Assembly (NCBI RefSeq): GCF_000204055.1
Contig: NW_006768797.1
Span: 567,380 to 631,379 of the forward strand
Direction: 5' to 3'
DNA length: 64,000 bases
Source of the DNA: Melampsora larici-populina 98AG31
Taxonomy: Eukaryota; Basidiomycota; Pucciniomycetes; Pucciniales; Melampsoraceae
Shown one piece after another: positions 45,868 through 57,064 of this stretch; position 1 is the first letter of the stretch; every line of letters begins with the position of its first letter. A program made the translations under genes and the position numbers. The notes beneath the pieces were generated by a model that had not been told where the DNA came from, did no database searches, and saw only the letters and a list, made by a program, of their open reading frames with translations.

Positions 45868-48800
45868 CTAACGGCGGGAAAGGGTGAGCGGCTGATCAGC
45901 GTATGCTATCAAACTATAGCCACTGCCAGTCGTTAGACACGGATCTCCAACTGCTTCGACACATATCGTGTATGTTACTAATCATCATGTTTGGTAGATA
46001 ATTCAAATGAAGCTTGTCAATAAAAGTGAACTCGAACAAATTCATGAAGAGACACCGCGCTGGCGAATGAAACGTGGTTCTTACCCTCATCCACGAAAGT
46101 CAGCTGTAGAGGCCCGAGTGCAGCCCCACTCAATGCAAGTGTCAAGGTTCCGGAAGCAACAACTTGTCTGGAGTCCTGACCCAGGGATGTTCGGTATAAG
46201 CAAAGCTTCACTGGATACAGGCCAGGATTTGTGGTGGCTTGGACTCGAAATCTAATGTCATGATCAGGTTAGCATTCATATTTGGGAGAGACGATGACAA
46301 TGTGCGGACTTGATTTCCACGTCACCCTTTCCCCCGAAGACTTTCCAACCGGGGGTTTGAGATTGACGTTCCTCTTCCCAAGTCGCGGAGCAAGTCCGTT
46401 TGTACATTCCAGAACCCTCGAGTGGAATGGGTGTTGTGGTTATGAGAGGTAATTCACATTCTACGCTTAATTTGAATGATCCCTGAACACCAGCAGAAAA
46501 AGTGGATGGTACGATCGTATATGTTCCAGCTGATAAATATGCAAGAGATCAAGAACCTCATTAGATTTGTCTCGCGAATGACCCGAATCTATCACGGCTG
46601 ATGTAGAGACTTACGTAAAATCCCCTTTGTCCGAAGTTGAGCTCGTCCACGAGTATAACTACCTGAGTCAGCCACGAGATCTCTTCTTTCGACACTACAT
46701 GGATTGCAAAGACTACCAAAATGAGTTCAATTCAGATACAGTTGTGAATTTCTAACTCAACTCATAGACTCTACCATCTCCATCCGCTCTTACAAGTTTG
46801 AGATTTAGAGCTTTCCCGGAGTCGACATCTCCTGCCTCGTCACACGCAAACAATGTTGCCCTCAATGTTTTCTTGGATGTTAACTTCGTTCGATCCTTTG
46901 CTTCACCAATCGTCACTCTCCACATTGGGTTGTTCATGAAAGTCGTTAGACTGTGATTTCCCCCCGATGTGCGGGTAGTCCATTTGCCCTCGACTTCTGC
47001 GGTATAAGGGAGGGTGACAGGACCAGCGTCTTGTAAACAACACGGAGATGACGAGTAGATGCTGAGAGTATATCCGCTGGGTTTCTGAGGGTTGTTAGAT
47101 CGTTGGGCAGGCGTTCTTGGGCAATGAAAAGAAAAATTTATGGTGTATGCCGCTTGATGCGAGGATGGCACGAACCGAGTTAGAACGTGGATCGCATTTG
47201 AAAGTGGGGTCTGATTATTTGTAATTGCGTCAAAACGCGTGTCAGAGTGTAATCTATGGCTGCATATCGGGCAAGAGGCAGGTGGACTTACAGAAATAAC
47301 TGGTTGGGGAACATAATCAGTGCCCTCAATGAGCTCATCATCATTTTCATCGTGGAATACGCTGAACGACATGTAATTCTCGCAGTCCGAAGGTTGGTCA
47401 CTTAAGTGACGAGTAAGCAAAACCCAGACTTCCGCTTCTGCCTGTGATTGGGGCACGGGCCCGAAGCGAAAAGTGAATGCAGGTACAGGTGCATTTGAGC
47501 TGCAATCAAACAACGACATTCAAAAAAGGAGCAAAACCAAGAGGTCAATGACGAGAGATAGAACTCAACAAATGTACGGTTTGTTGATATTCGAAGATCT
47601 TTGGGTCCCAATTCATATATATCGTATCAAAGTAAATTTGTAGAGCCTCCCAGGAAATAGTGAATGTTCCCACGAGCTCCTTCTGTTGACTAGGTTCAAT
47701 TCCTGGAAGAGCATCTTTGAGCTCGCTAGTCCAACTAGTTGACTTTTCGTCCGGTCTTGCATTCCAAGCATTGTATAACTTTACACGTCTTCTACCCGTA
47801 TCATCTTCGTCCATGTCTAGGAGCGTACATGAATTTTATTCCGGAATGTGATCTGTATCAGAAACCCGCATTTGTTACGAAGTCGAGATGAGAGAAATTG
47901 AGTACCCAGAATGGCATAATTATGATGTGGGATCAGTCCCACCGAGTCCAATGCGTCGGAGATGTTGCCGTTGGTACCTACTGTCACCAAGCAATGTCCT
48001 TTGGGCATATCGGCACCAGGTTAGCGTTACAGAACTGGATCAATTACAACTTACACATACCTTTCTTAAAGCCTGCAAGCGCCCGACGCCAAGACTTTTC
48101 ACCGCGATATTCTCCACTGCAGGTAGATGATTAATTATGAGCGTGGCATTCATGGATCATACAAAAGACAAAATTGGTGCATAAGTCACCTAGTTGTGAA
48201 AATTGTCTCTGGAATCCAGCCGGTCAAAGCACTGATATAGCAAGTCGATGCATTGGTCAGACGAGGGTATAATCACAAGTTATCTGGGGTGCATGCCTAT
48301 CGAAATCATTCTGGCTCACTGAAGATCGACGCTAGAGTTCCTGTGTTGCGAACCATAAAAGTGTCAGAAGGGGCTACGGAGAAAGGGGGAAGGACTACGA
48401 ACGATCCCACAAAATCATAGCCAGCCATCACTTTCATGTACTGTAAATGAAAAGGAAAGGAAATGTGTTTACAAAAGAAAGCCAAACTGCTAATATAAAG
48501 TTGTGATGGGAAGGGGATTGCTGACTGCTTTTTCAATGAGAGCTGGCCAGAAAAAATCTCCTCCACGACATTGAGCACACATCATCGGTCGTTCAATCCC
48601 CGTGGGAATTTTATCATCTACAGCTATTGTTGTAAATATAGTGATCAGGCCACAATAGACAGGAGGGCTCAAGATACGAACCGCAACCCGAGCAACAGTG
48701 AAACATCACTCACGAATCTTTGTAATTCAGAATTTGAGGTGGTTATGCATCTTTAGAATGACATCTTGATGCTAAACAGGGAAGAAACCGGACTCCACCT

Positions 48801-49799
48801 CTCTATAAGTTCCATTCAAGAAGAGTTTTACTCGATAGATCCCACTAGTCGTGGCTTCTGGATTGCCAGAGTAGTCTTTGGGGTACAGACAAGCCACATT
48901 GAGCTGAGACAAACTACCATCAGTTTGGGTATGCTTCATACGGCCAGTAGCGTACCTTGGAGGAAAAGCGATTCGCGTGGTTTGTAGACACTGCAAACGA
49001 GGCTATCAGTGAGCAATCTGTCACAACATCCTGTACTATATCCGTTGGATCAGGCTCTCCGGGTTTGTACAAAATACTGTTGGGATATAGATCGGAGATG
49101 GAGACCCAGCGAAGGAAGATGTTTTTTTGAGCCGGGTTCAAAGGTGGCTGTAAGTTCAAAAGTCTGCAGATGAGCGGATCAGGATATGGAACGTGGTTTA
49201 CGGTCAAGATGCAAAGTCACGCTGGCCACAGCAGCAAGGAGTCTTGAGGAAGTTTCATGAAAAGTGCTGACCTCATATTGACTTCGTTTGAAGCTGAGGA
49301 GATCCACGGGCGATATGATTGGCCATTGATTTTTTCCGATCCTTTCAATACCAGGTCTTGTTCCTCTTTGTCACGCGAATTCGCCGATAATTATGAACAA
49401 CACTTGAATCAATACTCTGATGCGATACAATATGTGGACTAGACAAATCCTAACCTAAAGAGACTCGATCCCGTACGGCAGCTTTGATGTGTCGTCGATG
49501 TGACTTTATCTGTTCGGCCCGATTCAATAACTTGGTCGACATCTCCTTCAAGCTTATCCTCAAGCTTCCGTCCGGTACATTACGGATCAGATACAAGTAG
49601 GTTTGAACAGATGATATGTATGACTGGAAAGCTTCGTCATAATCTCCTTTGGTTTCACACTTTGTAGCTCGGGAGGCCATTTTCTGAGATTGATGGATCG
49701 GATATCAGCAGAGTGGCTAGTGGGCGAAGACCTCGAGAGATATACCTGTGCGTCCTGAAGTTTTTGCCTCATCTCTTTGTTCAAGGAGTTCGATTCCAT
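45868..49799 (-). CDS. palB: calpain-like cysteine protease PalB/Rim13 (calpain-7 type)
   Basis: Exons read by phase: 49746-49799, 49455-49683, 49272-49365, 48956-49163, 48789-48903, 48526-48623, 48403-48440, 48190-48231, 48061-48116, 47906-47998, 47570-47816, 46757-47499, 46615-46662, one starting at 46529, one ending at 46085, and 45868-45953. Domains: N-terminal MIT (MASRATKCETKGDYDEAFQS); calpain core with INGQSYRPW, catalytic Cys176 in VTDCSLIAS, His337 in GLIPHHNYAIL and Asn358 in KLYNAWN; WISW-like FTISWEALQIYFDTIYMNWD; two C-terminal C2-like sandwiches (PGTYTIVPSTF marks the first; RFRVQATTNPGLYPVKLCLY the second). PalB cleaves the alkaline-pH transcription factor PacC/Rim101 at ESCRT-III. 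The joins between 46460 and 46270 and between exons 7 and 8 are uncertain. Confidence 0.88.
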
Positions 49800-51228
49800 C
49801 GTACCAGAAGGCTTCCAAACGACCAAAAATGTTTAATTGAAAATCTGATGTTAAGCTGATGTCACCGATTTTTGCGAGACGGTGCACCTTAAGTTATCAG
49901 GATGGATGCGACACTCGAGCACGAAGAACTGAGTGATGTTGTAGAACTGCAAAAGCGAGGTTTTGACGGAGATCCTTATCAGGTGACGAGATCCCGCACC
50001 GGAGTTTTCGATTGATCGATCACAGCGTTCGACAGTTTGGAATGGAATTCCGTTATCTTGAGAATGAAACTAGAGAAACTTCAAAATAAATCGGAAAAGC
50101 TGAGCCGACGCACTCACGAATTACTTTGATAAAGCCGGGATGAGCAACGATCAGCGTTTGAGTTGCGTAAAAATTAAAATATCCGCTGGCCGACACCCTT
50201 CAAGTGTAGCTTCGGATCTTTTCAGTCTCATTGAACTTTGTCATTCTCCATCTTCAAACCGAACAAACACATTCAACTTGTGATCCTTCAGGATGACATT
50301 ACCTTTTCAAATGTGCCCAAAGCTTCATATGTGAAACCACTGCGAATTTTGAATCCATGGGTTCCCTTGTAAACAGAATGTTTGCATAACGTTTTTATCA
50401 AGTATTAAACTTATCAACGTCACTTTCACGAGTAGTCGAGGGAGACCCAAGTACAGAAGCTTTGGATTTATCAATCCAAGTGAACTCCAGTCAACTTAGA
50501 ATTGAAATACCTCAACATGTATGGTAAATCTCCTTGCGCAGACTTACAACCAAGCTACTTGTATGCGCTTCGGCGCGCAAGATGTTTCTCGTGTGCCCAT
50601 CTCCTTGAGCAATTGATTTCATCAGGTTGTAGGTTTCTAAATCTCTTCTCTACATGGACAAAGTAGCTTTATGGACAAATTTATTCCACAACCTGGAGTA
50701 ACAGGGGGAGGGATAATACCGAAGTTGTACATGGAATGTATAACAAAATGGATATAGCAGACACTCCTTTTCTTTTCTCATCTTCTCAAGGCGCACATAC
50801 AATCTTTCCATCTTATCTCTCAACAGTACAGCCCTTAGTTCATGCATTTGTCAACGTCACTTTGTGATTCTTGTCTTTACTACCATTGACGGTGATCACT
50901 TATGCTAACCAGAGGCATCTCCTCAATCTTTGAAACATCTAATCAAGGTGGTTTTATGAGTTGAGATGTGGGAAAGATAAAGATATCCCTATGATTTAGG
51001 GCATAATATTATGATACTCTCTGATCATGTTGGTAGCATCGGGTGAGATGTGAGAAAAATAAAAAACGGGATCAATGTGAATTTGATGGTCCTTTAAAGA
51101 TACCAGAATGGTTTTATTGAAAATATAAATAAAATTAGTTTAGTTGTGAACATCAAAATCAGAAAAGAAAACTAAGAACAAATCAAAGAGTGTAACCCAA
51201 AAAGATTAGAAATCACCAAAACTGAAAA
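49800..51228. other. intergenic
   Basis: 5' flank of palB on the left and 3' flank of the minus-strand kinase on the right. No additional gene recognised. Confidence 0.4.
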
Positions 51229-52707
51229 TCAAAACCCATCAAAACCATCATCAAGATCGTCTTGAGACCCAAATCCACGACATTCGATATCCAAAGTATC
51301 ATCAAGAGTTAGCGAGAATTTCCTTGGTTGAGGTTTCCATGGTGGTACTGAAGTATTGGTATTGACTTTAGAAAACCAAGAATGATTTAATACTTTTTCA
51401 CCTTTGATTCGTTTGATTGGATCAGATTGTAAAAGACCTGCTATTAATTTACGTACTTCGTTAGAATAATTACCTTGGAATGGAAATGCATAAATCCCTT
51501 TAAGGATCCTAAAGAATTTCTCTTGATTTGTCAAGTCTAAGAGAAAAAGAATTGTCAAACAAAAGAAGATTGAAAAAAAGATTAGTATATATATAAAGTC
51601 ATGACAGCTTAAAAAAAGAATTCTTAGAAAAAAAGTTTTCACTCACCTTGATCTGGAATTATGCGTGTACGAGAATTAGCTTTAAGGATCAGCAATGGAT
51701 TAAAATTAAAAGGAGGAGAAAACACAATGAAATCAAAGATTAAGATCCCAAATGACCACCAATCAATTTGGAAATCATATGGATTACCTCTGATCAATTC
51801 AGGTGCCATGAAATCAGGTGAACCACAAAAAGTTGAAGTCCTACCGTCTTGATCTTTCAAAGATTTCGAAAACCCAAAATCACATAAAGCGATTTGACCA
51901 TTTTCTCGAATCACAATGTTTTCAGGTTTTAAATCTCGATAGATTATCTCATGGTCGTGTAAGTGTTGGAGACCCCGAGCGATTTGGATGCCATAGAATT
52001 TGGCTTCTTTTTCGGTGAATGGCTACATTCATATATAATAACAGATCAGCTTATGGAAAATTCATATATATATATAATTGAAAAAAGTTGGATTTACTCT
52101 TCGGAAATGTTCCATTAGTTCGTACAAATTGCCTCCTCCGAAATACTCCTGAAAAAAATTGAGAATCCAAATAATCGATGAATCAATATGACTTGGTCCT
52201 ATGGATATGAATGATATAATGAATTCGAGATTGAAACTTACAAGAGTGAAAAACAAACGAGCTTGATCCGAAAAAGATTCATTCATTCTAAGAATATTTG
52301 GATGCGGTGGAATCGATCGAAGTACATCACGTTCATCTTTAACATGTTGAATGTGATGTGGATGAGTCAATGCATCTTTTGAGATTACCTTTTCGAAAGA
52401 TTCATACAATTCATTACGTTAGCCTTGTTTTGATTTAGTTCAAGAAAAGTTTTTTTTAAGTTTACCTTCAGTGCATAGAGCTCTCCATTTTTAGATTCAG
52501 CTTTTCGAACTAGCTTGACGGTTGCAAAACTACCTTGTCCGAGTGTCTTGAACACATGAAAGCGACGACGATTTCCAGAGTGATTTAAAGATAATGTTGG
52601 TATGGTGGATATGGTTCCGGCTGGGCGTAAGCAAAAGAAATGAGCCTCCAATAATTCATAACGACAAGCATAGATTGAGATGAAAACTTACCTTGGGTGG
52701 ATGCCAT
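51229..52707 (-). CDS. AGC-type protein kinase, PKA-like and divergent
   Basis: Six exons fit in phase: 52692-52707 (16 nt), 52466-52620, 52242-52388, 52098-52148, 51647-52022 and 51229-51536, giving 350 aa. Kinase motifs: Gly loop TLGQGSFATV (31-40), ATP-binding Lys57 in [13 protein letters not shown] with catalytic Asp153, DFG with Asp171, activation loop TSTFCGSPDFMAPE with the phosphorylatable Thr of AGC kinases. It ends in a Phe-x-x-Phe motif (DGFDGF), the short hydrophobic motif typical of PKA catalytic subunits. Departures from PKA include CGSPDF for CGTPEY and a minimal N-terminus. Substrates are unknown. All catalytic residues are present, so it should be active. Confidence 0.85.
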
Positions 52708-53512
52708 CTTGATTGAATTGTAGTGGATAGGTGTAGAAATGTTTTACTAGGAGAATAGATTAATTTTTTCACAATCGATGATTTGATGATTTGATGATTC
52801 TGATAAATCGTGCGTTGGTTGATCAAAAACTTTAAAAAATGATTTGGGGAAAAGATATTCTATTTCTTTACTGAAGAACTTAAACGTGAAGTGTTGACAA
52901 AATGAAAAATGCACCATCACTTTTTAAACTGAAGCTCATTAACATTTCAAAATTTCCAAGGCTTTTTCATTCTCATGACTTTTCTTACTCAGTCGTTTGC
53001 TTTTCTTGAAACCTAAACAACCAAAAACTCAGTTGAAGGTTAGTAAAATCGTGCTTTTGTCATGGATGAAAATCAGAAGGGAACAAGTCTGGTGTCGGCT
53101 GAGGCTCGATGAGCAATTGTATCGCACAGTAAAAGATTCCATCTATGTCCCATTAACATTCGAAAACCAAAAAGTTGAAAACTCATCGCAAAGCTCAGTG
53201 TTCACTGTCAAGGCTGTTCTTGTAGGTCTTGAGAGAAAAGCTGAGAAAAGCCAACCGCTTGTCTCTTACACACCCCTTATTGACATTTTCGGATAAAGCT
53301 TTATGACCTGTGTAAATAAACCCTACTAAACCGTCACAAACAGTCACAAACCGTTGCACCAACGGCCTATCTCATTGATAGCATATATACGTGTCAGATT
53401 CCAACGGGTGATGTAATTTAAGGCCAATCATGTTTGAATGCAGATCCTCTGTTCGATTCTTGAAAATCCTTGGGCACTAGGAGTGATCAACAGAGATCAT
53501 GGAAATGCATTT
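52708..53512. other. intergenic
   Basis: 5' flank of the minus-strand kinase. A 99-codon ORF on the plus strand (52997-53296) has no motif and is doubtful. Confidence 0.4.
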
Positions 53513-53575
53513 AGAGCATCCGCACTCGTTTGCGGTTGTTAATTTGGTCACGTGCGGTAACAAACACAACATTTA

Positions 53576-53826
53576 GGGTGTTCAAACCTGTGCAAGAAAT
53601 GTGCAAGACCGACGTGCAAGATCCGTGCAAGATCCGTGCAAGATTTTTTGCACTAATCTTGCACAGTAATTTTTTTGACAACCCGAGTTATTGTGTTCCA
53701 AACCGTGCAAAAACCGTGCGAGACCGACTCTTGCAAGTTTTGTGCAAGATCCGTGCAAGTTCTATTCATATCTTGCACAGAACTTGCACAAAACTTGCAT
53801 GAATTGATTTTGAGGTTTGAACACCC
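53576..53826. mobile_element. MITE, 251 bp, TA target duplication
   Basis: The ends GGGTGTTCAAACCT and AGGTTTGAACACCC are perfect inverted repeats flanked by TA (53574-53575 and 53827-53828). The inside is built of repeated GTGCAAGA/TCTTGCAC units (for example GATCCGTGCAAGATCCGTGC), giving many alternative hairpins. It is nested in the element at 53513-54749. Confidence 0.7.
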
Positions 53827-54273
53827 TAATTAAGTAAAAAGTTACTTAACTCAACCAAATTTCGCACTCGTTTGCATTAGCAGCGCTGTAACTTTTATAA
53901 CTTTACAGATAGTGCATGTACTCCGCACCGGTTGTGCAGTAAGGTAAAGTTTTAATTTTTTGAGTACACATCACCTGCTTTCATGGCCAGTTTTCATGTG
54001 ATAGAGGCACTGTTCTCTTCTTTGCACTAAGATACTAATACTCCATCTACACATGAAGACCCGATATCATCCTGTTCATCTACTCGATCGATAGATCTTA
54101 ATTTAAAATTACAAATTTAACATGAGTTTGTTCAGATCTTAATACATGAATTCCAATTAAAAAACAAAGGCTTTACTACATCGAGAAAGCTTTTAATGAG
54201 TCTGAATACACATAATGATCTTGTAAAAGATTTAAAGAATTTAAACTAGGAATAAATCCAACTTCATTTTAAT

Positions 54274-54373
54274 NNNNNNNNNNNNNNNNNNNNNNNNNNN
54301 NNNNNNNNNNNNNNNNNNNNNNNNNNNNNNNNNNNNNNNNNNNNNNNNNNNNNNNNNNNNNNNNNNNNNNNNN
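54274..54373. other. assembly gap, 100 N
   Basis: Exactly 100 N, the usual placeholder for a gap of unknown size. It falls inside repeat DNA. The ORF reported across it is an artefact. Confidence 0.98.
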
Positions 54374-54747
54374 AAAGGGACCGCAAAGAAGTTGAGCGGC
54401 GCAGGACGGCAGCTGCAGCCAGAAGGGGAAGGGTTACATTCTTGCCTCTGTCATGCAACTGTAAGGCTTGGAATCATCGTGTGTGAGTGGTGAAAAGGAG
54501 ATATTGGTTGTTGACTTTGGTGTTGGAGGTCTGGTTGAGTTTTGTTTTTGGAGTCGAGTTGCCGGGAACAAGTCGTGATGTGTGATACCGCATGCGTTAG
54601 CCAATTGGTAAATTTACCGATTCGCTAACGCAAAATGACCGAAAATTAACTACCGCGGGGCTAATTTTTCACCGGTGTGGAAAAGACCCCGCGTTTGCGG
54701 TAAATTTAACCTTACCGCACCCGACTTACCGCACGAGTGCGGATGCT

Positions 54748-54944
54748 CTCAAAGTTGTGTATACTTTGCCGTGTATAGTTTTTGTTTTCTTTTTCACAAC
54801 TACACACGACCAGGAAAAACTATGTTTCTGGCTCAGAAGTACATATTTTTGAGCTTTGAACAAAAGACATACTTTTTCCGGGTTGTGTCTAGCTTCAAAA
54901 AAACAAAAAAAAACTATACACGGCAAAGTATACACAACTTTGAG
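54748..54944. mobile_element. 197-bp foldback MITE
   Basis: The left arm CTCAAAGTTGTGTATACTTT then GCCGTGTATAGTTTTTG is matched by a perfect inverted copy ending ATACACAACTTTGAG, giving arms of about 37 nt. It directly abuts the right end of the preceding element. Overlapping ORFs on both strands here are consequences of the palindrome. Confidence 0.65.
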
Positions 54945-57064
54945 TACCGTAATTTTACGTAAGTATTTCAAAATCCATGAACAAATATAAAAAAAATGCT
55001 TTCGAAGGAGCTCTTTCAATTCTTCGGAAATGTCGATTCCGAACCCTGCATCCTACAAACAAAGTGAAACATGTTCACATAAATTGTTGGGTCATGCTCG
55101 GCTTCTCCATCCTGGAACAGGTTCATCAAACCATGGAATGTTTCAATTCTTTACGCCCTCATCTCATCCCAAGGATTTTCAATGAGATAGATAAATCCTC
55201 TTTGAGGAGTCAAGAGCTTGATATGCAAGAAGGCAGTTCAGATCAAAAAAGTAGGAAAGAAGAAATGTCCTTCAGGAATGATATTTCCTGGAAAGTATCG
55301 GTTGTTTCTTCTTGTCTATCTCTGATCTGTTACATGCAACAAATATCAATGGCGAGTGCGACTTTATCCGAGTTGATTAGTGTTGACCAGTTAAGCTTAG
55401 TGTAAGCCCTCGGAGGTTTCACAAAATAAACGAGATCACGAGATCGAGCAATCGATTCAGGAAATCACTCCGAAGACCTCCACGGTGCATCAATGAGGCA
55501 GAATGTCCATGAGAGTAAAGCTCCGAAACAGGTGATGATTGTGATGGGGGATAAGATGATGGGTGATGAGAGTAAGTGTAGAAAGTCAGCTCATAAACTG
55601 GCACGGTTGTTGTAATGAGATCATAGATGATGGTAACGAAAGAAAGCAAAAGGTTTTAAAGTTTGAGACTATCAAACTGTTTGATGAATCCACCTCCTTT
55701 TGCTTCATCTTCATCTTCATCAACGAATCGATCAACGAATGATTAAATTTCTTTAAAGTCTTCATTAAAAACTTAAATGCTTTTGGATCTCATTTACACA
55801 TAATCCAAACTCGTTCATATCCTTCGATCTTAATTTGATATCATCATTTTCATTAATCTTTGAGCTCACCAGATACCCAATTGATTTTTATATCTTCATC
55901 CTTTTTGAACTCAGACTAAAGTACTTTAGATTTGATCGATCAAGGAAATCAGATATATTTTACTCAGATACGGTAATTCTTGGTTGAAGAGTAAACCATC
56001 AATCCAACTCCTCAAGCTCCTCAAGATCGAGAGAAAGACTTGAAGAAACCATCAAGATTAAAAACGTGAGGTCTAAATCAAAGAAAGAAACCAAAGTTCT
56101 TGTTGACTTTTGATTTAAATCTTTGTTTTCCTCTTTACCAGATCACATTGGTTGTTATCAGTGATAATCAACTTCATCCGATCAACTTTGCTAGATTGAC
56201 CAGAATACTTGAATTGGTGAGTTTATAAATCTATGGCAAGAGAATTTGATCAAGCATCGAATAGTTGAACAGAATAGGATATTATCCATTGAACTCGAAC
56301 CTATCAATTCATGCGATTTGCCTGATTCGTATTACATATCAACACCTTCATCACCATCCCAAAATGTGTACTTAATCGAACCATCCATCATGAAAATTGA
56401 ATTAGTTAATTGGCATTCAAATTGATGGATGATGGTTTCTTTTGAGCATTTCCCTTCGATTCGACTCCAATCTGAATAACTTCATCACCATCAGTTACCT
56501 TGTTGTCAACTGATTTGATGTCAAGGGAGTTACTAACTTTTTAATCTGTTTCCATCTTTCCATCTCTCCCTTTCAATTTAAAACTTCTACAGCCCTCTCG
56601 CCTCAACTCTTGTAGCCTGAACCAGCTCTTCACGCCACCCTCGTCAACCAAATAACTAATCCGCTGGTCTCATCTCCATCTTCTGTATCATTCACTGTCT
56701 GTAACCACACGGAAAGAGTAATTTAAAACTAATAAGCCTACCATTTCTTTTTAGGTGGTGTTTTAAGTTCCTGATCCAAAAAGAAATTTCCCTTCCCCCC
56801 TAATAATCTCAATCTTCCCTTAAATTTAATTTCCTTTGCCGTCTATCCAACAGACGTCTATCTCTCTCTCTCTCTCTCTCTCCACAATCATCACTATTTT
56901 CAATCTAATCCACCAATCAATCAACACAGATTAACCACTAAAACACTAAACCAACCAACAAGACTCATCACTCTCAACACTTCACACCAACACCTCTCTC
57001 CTTCTCGCTTGTATCGATCTTCAAGCCTCAAGCTTTACTTTATCAATCAAACTCATCATTCAAT
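54945..57064. other. intergenic and presumed 5' leader of the PKA gene
   Basis: A 142-codon plus-strand ORF (54977-55405) starts at the MITE edge and has no motif; not called. The 500 bases before 57065 are strongly pyrimidine-rich, as in many fungal promoters and leaders, with a (TC)11 microsatellite at 56861-56882. Confidence 0.4.
56861..56882 (+). repeat. (TC)n microsatellite
   Basis: Eleven TC units, about 180 bp before the PKA start codon, in a CT-rich leader. Confidence 0.85.

Larger units (their letters stand above)
53513..54749. mobile_element. inverted-repeat element containing a nested MITE and the assembly gap
   Basis: The ends AGAGCATCCGCACTCG and CGAGTGCGGATGCTCT are perfect 16-bp inverted repeats, followed on both sides by GCGGT/ACCGC-rich sequence. 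The interior is rich in GCGGTAA/TTACCGC motifs near the right end. It contains the MITE at 53576-53826 and the run of N at 54274-54373, so the true length is unknown. No transposase was recognised. Confidence 0.6.

Noticed and set aside
54264..54458. ORF translated across the run of N
   Set aside because: Artefact of the assembly gap.
54726..55019. ORFs on both strands with mirror-like sequence
   Set aside because: Produced by the 197-bp foldback; not genes.
54977..55405. 142-codon plus-strand ORF
   Set aside because: Begins just after a MITE and has no recognisable domain; kept only as a note in the intergenic entry.
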